From Tidjanibacter massiliensis (lineage in GTDB: Bacteria > Bacteroidota > Bacteroidia > Bacteroidales > Rikenellaceae): a stretch of DNA of 64,000 nucleotides. The first letter of the stretch is position 1. Every line of letters starts with the position of its first letter. The notes beneath the pieces were generated by a model that saw only the letters and a list, made by a program, of their open reading frames with translations, was not told where the DNA came from and made no database searches. Made by a program: the position numbers and the translations under genes. The DNA lies in assembly GCF_900104605.1 (NCBI RefSeq), contig NZ_LT629960.1, positions 1,054,001 to 1,118,000 of the forward strand, read 5' to 3'. Below, in pieces: positions 58,935-64,000 of this stretch.

Positions 58935-59680
58935 CGTTCCTCCCATATGATTTCGTCCGTCGTCAGCACCGGGCCCTCCTTGCAGATACGCTTGTTGCCG
59001 TTACGCGTATGGCAGGTGCATCCCATGCAGCCGCCGAAACCGCATCCCATCCGCTCCTCGAAGCTGAACTGCCCCGGCACCCGAATGGCCCCCGACAGCG
59101 CACGGAGCATCGGCATGGGGCCGCAGGCATACACGTAATCATAATCCGTACATCCGTCCGCAAGCACATCGGTGACGAAGCCTCGCATGCCGCGCGAACC
59201 GTCCGCCGTAGCGACCGTCACATCGACGCCGAGCGCCTCGAACTCCTCGGCATAGAAGACTTCCGAAGCCGTATTGAAACCGAGCACCACCGACACCCGA
59301 CGTCCTTCGGCCAACAGCCTCTTGGCCAGGTTGTAGAGCGGAGGCACCCCCACGCCGCCGCCCACCAGCAGCGGCCGTTCGGTTTTCACGGCGGTCGAGA
59401 AACCGTTTCCCAGTCCGGTCAGCATATCGAGCTCCCCGCCCGCCGCCATACCGGCCATCTGCGCGGTACCTTCGCCGATTACCTTATAAATAAGCGTTAT
59501 CGTATGCCCGTCGTAATCGCACACCGAAATGGGTCTGCGGAGAAACCGGCCCGGCAGCTCGATGTTCACGAACTGCCCCGGCGCCGTCAGGTACTGCGTA
59601 TCGCCCTCTACCACCATCCGGTAAACCGTCTCCGTCAGCGGCTCGTTTGAACGTATCCTGTATGTCGCACGTTTATACAT
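58931..59680 (-). CDS. pyrK: Dihydroorotate dehydrogenase electron-transfer subunit
   Basis: A 249-residue FAD/[2Fe-2S] subunit passing electrons from PyrD to NAD. The FAD site reads RFLRRPISVCDYD (about residues 49-61), the NAD site GGGVGVPPLYNLAK (about 107-120), and four Cys near the C-terminus, in CGFGGCMGC and, further on, RICKEG, bind the iron-sulfur cluster. It overlaps pyrD by 4 bp and follows pyrC by 43 bp. Confidence 0.96.
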   Translation of the reverse strand: MYKRATYRIRSNEPLTETVYRMVVEGDTQYLTAPGQFVNIELPGRFLRRPISVCDYDGHTITLIYKVIGEGTAQMAGMAAGGELDMLTGLGNGFSTAVKTERPLLVGGGVGVPPLYNLAKRLLAEGRRVSVVLGFNTASEVFYAEEFEALGVDVTVATADGSRGMRGFVTDVLADGCTDYDYVYACGPMPMLRALSGAIRVPGQFSFEERMGCGFGGCMGCTCHTRNGNKRICKEGPVLTTDEIIWEER

Positions 59681-59723
59681 CGTCTTTCCCTTCTGAAATA
59701 AATCCGTTCTTTACGCCGCCCAA

Positions 59724-61016
59724 TCATGCGCCGACAATGCCGCAGCCGCCCAAGGATGCGTCGCGGTAAACCTCGCGCCCGTCCACGAGCGTCATCACGT
59801 TCCGGCCCTGCACTTCCCAGCCCTCGAACGGCGTCGCATGTCCCTTGGAAAGGAAATCGGCGCTCTCTATCCGGTACCGCGCCCCGAGGTCGAAGACGGC
59901 AATGTCGGCCGGAGCGCCCGGAGCGATTGTCCCGCCCAGGCCGAACAGCCTGCCAGGGCCGACGCTCATCAGCTCCACAAGTCTTTCGAGCGACAGAACA
60001 TCTTCCAGCACGAGACGCGTGTAGAGCACCGGGAAAGCGGTCTCCAGCCCTACGATACCGAATGCGCTGCCCGCAAGCCCCTTGGCCTTCTCGGCCTCGG
60101 AATGGGGCGCATGGTCGGTGGCAACGACCTCTATGGTACCGTCCTGTATTCCGCGGACAAGTGCGGCTCGGTCTTCGGCGCTCCGGATGGGCGGATTCAT
60201 CTTGAAGCGCCCCTCCTCCCGCAAGTCCATGTCGGTCAGCACGAGATAGTGCGGAGCCGTCTCACAGCTCACCGGAAGCCCTTCCGCCTTGGCCCTGCGG
60301 ACGAGTTCCACGCTCTCCCTGGTAGAGACATGGCAGACATGGTAGCGGCACCCCGTACGGCGAACGAGCTCGATGTCGCGCTCTACCTGCTTCCACTCGC
60401 TTTCGGAGCATATTCCCCGATGGCCGTGCAAGCGGGCATATTCACCGTCGTGTATATATCCTCCGTGCAGCAGGGAATTCACCTCGCAGTGGGCCACTAT
60501 CGGTTTGCCCAGCCGGGCTGCCTCCCGCATCGCCGCCTCCATGACAGCATCTTCCTGCACACCGCGTCCGTCGTCCGAAAAGCCGACCACCTCATCGCGC
60601 ATGGCCGCCATATCCGACAATTCCCCGCCGCCGTTCTGCCGCATGGTGATGGTACCGTAAGGAACGACCTTCACGACCGCCCCCTGTCGTATCATTTCAA
60701 GCTGCACCCCCAGATGCTCCGCCGTATCGGGCGCCGGATTGAGGTTGGGCATCGTGCAGACCGTCGTATAGCCGCCCCGGGCCGCCGCACTGCTTCCCGT
60801 AGCGATGGTCTCCTTGTATGAGAAACCCGGCTCGCGGAAATGAACATGCACATCCACCAATCCGGGCAGCAAGTGCTTGCCGGAGACATCCACCGTCTCG
60901 GCCTGCGAAACGGACAGGTCGCCCACTCCGGCCACGACGCCGTCCTCCACCAAGACATCGGCACGGACAAACGCTCCGCCGGTATACACTTTTCCCCCTT
61001 TGAGCAGCTTTTTCAT
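59724..61016 (-). CDS. pyrC: Dihydroorotase (multifunctional-type)
   Basis: A 430-residue amidohydrolase cyclising carbamoyl-aspartate. The metal motifs are DVHVHFREPG (about residues 56-65), HCEVNSL, HVSTRESVEL and ATDHAPHSEAEK (about residues 304-315). It is the first gene of the pyr run and is preceded by a leader ORF and a terminator that together look like an attenuator. Related hydantoinases and allantoinases are excluded by context and motifs. Confidence 0.96.
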   Translation of the reverse strand: MKKLLKGGKVYTGGAFVRADVLVEDGVVAGVGDLSVSQAETVDVSGKHLLPGLVDVHVHFREPGFSYKETIATGSSAAARGGYTTVCTMPNLNPAPDTAEHLGVQLEMIRQGAVVKVVPYGTITMRQNGGGELSDMAAMRDEVVGFSDDGRGVQEDAVMEAAMREAARLGKPIVAHCEVNSLLHGGYIHDGEYARLHGHRGICSESEWKQVERDIELVRRTGCRYHVCHVSTRESVELVRRAKAEGLPVSCETAPHYLVLTDMDLREEGRFKMNPPIRSAEDRAALVRGIQDGTIEVVATDHAPHSEAEKAKGLAGSAFGIVGLETAFPVLYTRLVLEDVLSLERLVELMSVGPGRLFGLGGTIAPGAPADIAVFDLGARYRIESADFLSKGHATPFEGWEVQGRNVMTLVDGREVYRDASLGGCGIVGA

Positions 61017-61072
61017 CCAGATATGTTTTTAAAAGAAATCTCCAAACGCAAGAGCGACCGGAACGCCTACCC

Positions 61073-61100
61073 AAAAAAAAGGCAGCTTGATTAGCTGCCT
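61073..61100 (-). terminator. Intrinsic terminator in the pyrC leader (attenuator)
   Basis: On the minus strand, AGGCAGCT, a 5-nt loop, AGCTGCCT, then a run of T (61080-61073). It is among the best intrinsic terminators in the window, yet it lies upstream of pyrC, 56 nt before its ATG. The stem's first bases overlap the stop codon of the leader ORF. Confidence 0.85.
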
Positions 61101-61200
61101 AAAAATTATCGGGAACGATGAGGGAAACGGCGATTGCGTAACCGGCGAAAAAGCTCTTGACACCGTTTTCCGCACGTTTATCTCTCTCCTTTTCCATCAT
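61099..61200 (-). CDS. Putative pyr attenuator leader peptide
   Basis: A 33-codon ORF beginning ATGATG about 20 nt after the predicted transcript start. It starts MMEKERDKRAENG, has a hydrophobic second half (SFFAGYAIAVSLIV) and ends PDNF-stop, with the TAG on the first bases of the terminator stem. U-rich stretches occur at AGCTTTTTC and AATTTTTAG, as in E. coli pyrBI, where UTP-sensitive pausing lets the ribosome reach and block the hairpin. Whether it is translated, and whether it acts this way, is an inference; it could instead be a small independent membrane peptide with its own terminator. Confidence 0.6.
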   Translation of the reverse strand: MMEKERDKRAENGVKSFFAGYAIAVSLIVPDNF

Positions 61201-61227
61201 CTCGTTTTCGTATCGCTTAAATTGGGA

Positions 61228-61258
61228 CAAAGTTAGCACATTTCATACTCGATTCAAA
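61228..61258 (-). promoter_or_regulatory. Promoter of the pyr operon
   Basis: On the minus strand, TTTG (61258-61255), 19 bp, then TAACTTTG (61235-61228): consensus at both elements. The predicted start near 61221 leaves a leader of about 205 nt before pyrC. Confidence 0.8.
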
Positions 61259-61388
61259 ATTTTCCGGTTATTTTTTCAGCCGGACCTCCATTCTCTTCCA
61301 TCCACCTTCCCAACGACACACAGCCGGATTACGTCTCCGACAGCGTCCGCCCGACGTACCGGCCCTTTCCGGAGGCAGCCGAAAACAC

Positions 61389-61434
61389 ACGGAACGGACA
61401 GGTGCTCCGCTCTGCGGCCCCCTGTCCGTTCCGT
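61389..61434 (-). terminator. Terminator after the pirin gene
   Basis: A perfect 14-bp stem (61389-61402 with 61421-61434) around an 18-nt loop that can itself fold; followed on the minus strand by GTGTTTTC. Confidence 0.75.
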
Positions 61435-61450
61435 CAAATCCATTCCGGCG

Positions 61451-62182
61451 TCAACCCTCGGAAGAGTTGCTCCACTGCCGCATGGGCACCTCTATGACGA
61501 GTATTTTCGCATCGGTCTCCGCCTCCACATCCGCATACTCCAGACCGGTCAGACCTATCGCATCGTTCTCGTGGAGCGACGAACCCGCTATCAGCACATC
61601 GCCGGACACCACAAAGATATAGACGCCGTTCGTGTCGATACGTACCTCGTACCGAATGGACGTACCGGCATCCAGCGCCGCCATCTCCACCCATGCCCGC
61701 TGGTTTATCTTCAGCACATGTTCGCCTCCCTCGGGAGAGGCGACGGGCTGCCACCGGTTCCGCCCCACCTCCTCCAGTTTCACCTTGGAGTAGGCCGGTT
61801 CCAGCTCATACTCCTGCGGAAATATCCACATCTGTATGTAGGAAAGGGGGGTGTTTCGGTCATGATTATAGGAGTTATGCACCATTCCGCGCCCTGCGCT
61901 TATGATTTGCGCCTCGCCGGTGGAAACGGTCGTAATGTTGCCGATGTTGTCACCGTGGTCGATAGCCCCTTCGGTAGGGATGAACACGATTTCCATATTG
62001 TCGTGGGGGTGCGATTTAAAGCCTTCGCCGCCTTCAATCGTATCGTTGTTCAACACTCGAAGCGCTCCGAAGTTGATACGGCGCGGATCGTAGTAATTTG
62101 CAAAACTGAAGGTGAAATAGCTCTTCAGCCAACCGTTGTCGGAAAACCCCCTGCTCCCCGAACGGTGAATTACTTTCTCCAT
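61451..62182 (-). CDS. Pirin family protein (YhhW-like)
   Basis: A 243-residue bicupin of the short bacterial pirin type. The N-terminal cupin carries the metal ligands in FKSHPHDNMEIV (about residues 55-66, two His), the SAGRGMVHNSYN segment with a third His (about 95-106), and the Glu in the PHDNME stretch. Bacterial members such as YhhW can oxidise quercetin in vitro; the physiological role is unknown. It ends in its own terminator before the pyr promoter, so it is a separate unit on the same strand. A TACATTTG at 62344-62351 may be its -7 element. Confidence 0.9.
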   Translation of the reverse strand: MEKVIHRSGSRGFSDNGWLKSYFTFSFANYYDPRRINFGALRVLNNDTIEGGEGFKSHPHDNMEIVFIPTEGAIDHGDNIGNITTVSTGEAQIISAGRGMVHNSYNHDRNTPLSYIQMWIFPQEYELEPAYSKVKLEEVGRNRWQPVASPEGGEHVLKINQRAWVEMAALDAGTSIRYEVRIDTNGVYIFVVSGDVLIAGSSLHENDAIGLTGLEYADVEAETDAKILVIEVPMRQWSNSSEG

Positions 62183-62491
62183 ATGTACTCTATCTACGAC
62201 ACCATTAAATACAAAAATCGTTCCACTCGCATCAAAAGAGGAAGGCTAAATACACATCCAGACAATTAAAATCCTATAAATAAGCAATTTATCAGAAAAC
62301 ATACCGTATCGTTCCATACCGGAACGCCGGGTGAAATCCGGTGCAAATGTAACGTTTTTCGAATATTTTCCGGCCCGAAAGGAGAATCGGAAAGACAAAA
62401 AACGGCCACCGCCGATAAAAGTGGCACGGTTTTTATAACGACCGATTCATAACGGCAACCCGCTAAAAGTCATAACCAAAACAAAGACATT
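62183..62491. other. Gap between pirin and DUF3078 genes
   Basis: About 310 bp holding the two divergent 5' regions. One minus-strand -7-like element (TACATTTG, 62351-62344) is visible; for the plus-strand gene I see no consensus promoter. No ORF or RNA gene recognised. Confidence 0.5.
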
Positions 62492-63439
62492 ATGAAGAAA
62501 TTGTACACGACAGCAACCGCCCTGCTCCTGGCAGCGGCCTCGTTCGCACAGACGCCGGCCATCACCGACGACATCGAAAAAACCACCAAAGCCGTCATGG
62601 AACAGGCCGCGACGGAGGCCGATTCGCTGCAAAAAGCCTCACCTTGGAAAAGCAGCGGTACGGCCGGGCTCAGTTTATCGCAGGCATCGTTCTCCAACTG
62701 GAACGCGGGCGGCGACCCGGCAATTGCCGTGAACGCCTCCTTCAACTACAGCCTCGACTACAACGACGGCAGCAACCTTTGGACGAACCGTCTGGAACTC
62801 GCCTACGGCATCAACCGCACGAGCACGGACGGAACGCGCAAAACCAACGACAAGATATACCTCTCCTCCAACTACGGCCGGCTGATAGCCCGGAAACTGT
62901 ACGCCGGTGCGACGGCTACTTTCAACACCCAGTTCGCCAAAGGATACGACTACAAGGTCTCCTCCACGGAATACATCTCCGACTTCATGGCCCCCGGCTA
63001 CCTCTCCGTCGGCCTCGGCCTGACCTACACCCCGACGGCATGGCTGACCGTCATCGTCTCCCCGGCGACCTACCGGGCCACGTTCGTGTGCAACGACAGG
63101 CTCTCCGACACGGGTGCGTTCGGAGTAAAAAGCGGCCGCCGCGTCCTCAACGAGTTCGGCGCGAACATCCGGGCGGAGGCGAAAACGACGCTCTGGAAAA
63201 AACTGTCGCTCTACTCGCGCCTGGAACTCTACTCCAACTACCTGCACAATCCGCAGAACATCGACATCAATTGGGACATACAGCTCGATTACGCCCTGAC
63301 CGGATGGCTCACCGCCAACCTCTATGTCAATATGATATACGACGACGACATCCTCTTCGGCAAGACGGCCGATACGCCCGGTTCGCCGCGCCTCCAGATA
63401 AAAGAGGTGCTCGGCATCGGTTTTCAGGTGAATTTCTGA
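62492..63439 (+). CDS. DUF3078 outer-membrane-type protein
   Basis: A 315-residue exported protein (signal residues 1-19, MKKLYTTATALLLAAASFA) of the DUF3078 family. After a helical spacer (25-50) come repeated amphipathic beta strands from GLSLSQASFSNWNAGGDPA onward, and the chain ends in the outer-membrane-protein pattern GIGFQVNF with a terminal Phe. It therefore probably forms a beta-barrel in the outer membrane. No transport or enzyme role is known to me. A 17-bp hairpin follows at 63504-63541. Confidence 0.88.
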   Translation: MKKLYTTATALLLAAASFAQTPAITDDIEKTTKAVMEQAATEADSLQKASPWKSSGTAGLSLSQASFSNWNAGGDPAIAVNASFNYSLDYNDGSNLWTNRLELAYGINRTSTDGTRKTNDKIYLSSNYGRLIARKLYAGATATFNTQFAKGYDYKVSSTEYISDFMAPGYLSVGLGLTYTPTAWLTVIVSPATYRATFVCNDRLSDTGAFGVKSGRRVLNEFGANIRAEAKTTLWKKLSLYSRLELYSNYLHNPQNIDINWDIQLDYALTGWLTANLYVNMIYDDDILFGKTADTPGSPRLQIKEVLGIGFQVNF

Positions 63440-63503
63440 TGCCGGCACAAAGGAAGGAAACGCCGCAGGGAACACACGGCAGCGGACGATTCCCTAACCG
63501 GCC

Positions 63504-63541
63504 GGAACAGGGGACGGGATTGCAATCCCGTCCCCTGTTCC
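63504..63541 (+). terminator. Hairpin after the DUF3078 gene
   Basis: A perfect 17-bp stem (63504-63520 with 63525-63541) and 4-nt loop, 65 bp past the stop; poor U-tract. Confidence 0.65.
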
Positions 63542-63602
63542 TTGTACGGAAAACGGACGGACAGGAGAGGAATATCCGCAAAGTTGCGTTACTTTGTACT
63601 CC

Positions 63603-64000
63603 ATGAAATTGTTCTACATCATTCTCGGAAGCACGGCGCTCGCTCTCGGTATGCTGGGCATCTTTCTGCCGCTGCTTCCCACCACCCCTTTCCTGCTGCT
63701 CTCCGCATGGTTCTACTGCAAAGGGTCGGACAGGCTCTACGGATGGCTCATGAGCCACCCTTATCTCGGCTCCTACATACGCAACTACCGCGAAAAAAGG
63801 GCCATCACGCTGCAAAGCAAGGCGACGGCCGTCTCGCTGATGTTCGTCACCATTCTCATCTGCATCCTTTTCGTGGCGGAATCCCTGTGGCTCAAAATCC
63901 TGTTGGCCGCAATATTCGCGGCGGTCTCGTGGCACATCCTCTCCTTCCGCACGATGCGCCGCGACGAAAACCTCCGCCTCTTCCGTGTCAGAAAAGCAGG
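63603..64000 (+). CDS. DUF454 membrane protein (YbaN-like), 3' end outside window
   Basis: At least 132 residues are visible before the window edge. It begins MKLFYIILGSTALALGMLGI with the family motif FLPLLPTTPFLLLSAW (about residues 21-36), then YCKGSDRLYGWLMSHP and a second hydrophobic stretch (about 78-110). DUF454/YbaN proteins are small inner-membrane proteins of unknown role. A weak -7-like TTACTTTG at 63589-63596 lies so close to the ATG that the transcript may be nearly leaderless. Confidence 0.88.
   Translation, partial: MKLFYIILGSTALALGMLGIFLPLLPTTPFLLLSAWFYCKGSDRLYGWLMSHPYLGSYIRNYREKRAITLQSKATAVSLMFVTILICILFVAESLWLKILLAAIFAAVSWHILSFRTMRRDENLRLFRVRKA

Noticed and set aside
61099-61221. 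PyrR-binding attenuator (firmicute type) in the pyrC leader
   Set aside because: The GGAGAGAGAT stretch is only loosely like the PyrR-binding loop (ARUCCNGNGAGGYU); no anti-antiterminator stem is visible and no pyrR gene is in the window.
61016-61258. Leader ORF as an independent small membrane protein gene
   Set aside because: Kept only as an alternative: its stop sits inside the terminator stem and pyrC has no other visible promoter, which fits an attenuator better.

Overview
The window looks like chromosomal DNA from a GC-rich gut-type Bacteroidales, most like Alistipes/Rikenellaceae. The reasons are the many Bacteroidetes-type promoters (TTG or TTTG, 17-21 bp, then TAnnTTTG), the near absence of Shine-Dalgarno sequences, and Bacteroidetes-restricted families (DUF349, DUF2851, DUF3078, DUF4468, GSCFA, a tiny histone H1-like protein, a 1236-residue one-chain PurL). 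The genus is an inference. I saw no rRNA, tRNA, CRISPR array, insertion sequence or prophage, so this is core genome rather than an island.

Layout. 1-4.1 kb: a partial aminotransferase, a small lipoprotein, ornithine aminotransferase, and a divergent cation-diffusion transporter. 4.2-8.7 kb: ribosomal protein S1, RNase Z, a helical hypothetical protein and a low-molecular-weight tyrosine phosphatase. 8.7-9.5 kb: an unusually empty stretch. 9.5-13.3 kb (minus): butyrate kinase, phosphate butyryltransferase, acetate kinase and a fluoride channel. 13.4-19.4 kb: DUF349 protein, CTP synthase, YidC. 19.5-26.9 kb: a DUF4932-like putative protease with an apparent frameshift in its signal peptide, a DUF4468 protein, SecA and a divergent DUF2851 protein. 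27.3-29.9 kb (minus): an alkaline-phosphatase-fold protein lacking its nucleophile, then SufE and a SufT/MIP18-type protein. 30-37 kb: GSCFA protein, IspE, a polysaccharide export lipoprotein with its tyrosine kinase, the H1-like protein, and an exported alpha/beta hydrolase. 37-39 kb: an AspT/YidE-type transporter.

39-52.7 kb is one long minus-strand purine run, purE-purK-purL-purC-purF-purM-purN-purH-purD, then folD, which supplies the formyl-folate used by PurN and PurH. 52.8-55.1 kb is a leucine-rich-repeat lipoprotein. 55.2-61.3 kb is a minus-strand pyrimidine run, pyrC-pyrK-pyrD-pyrF-pyrE-pyrB, whose PyrB carries a PyrI-like zinc domain at its C-terminus. The window ends with a pirin, a DUF3078 outer-membrane-type protein and a truncated DUF454 membrane protein.

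The most interesting signal is in front of pyrC. A near-consensus promoter is followed by a 33-codon leader ORF whose stop codon lies on the first bases of a strong intrinsic terminator, about 56 nt before pyrC. This is the architecture of translation-coupled attenuation, analogous to the enterobacterial pyrBI leader, and I know of no description of it in this phylum. Other points worth a second look are the inactive-looking phosphatase-fold protein beside the Fe-S genes, the PyrB-zinc-domain fusion, the frameshifted DUF4932 gene, and a recurrent style of very long, perfect-stem hairpins at gene ends.
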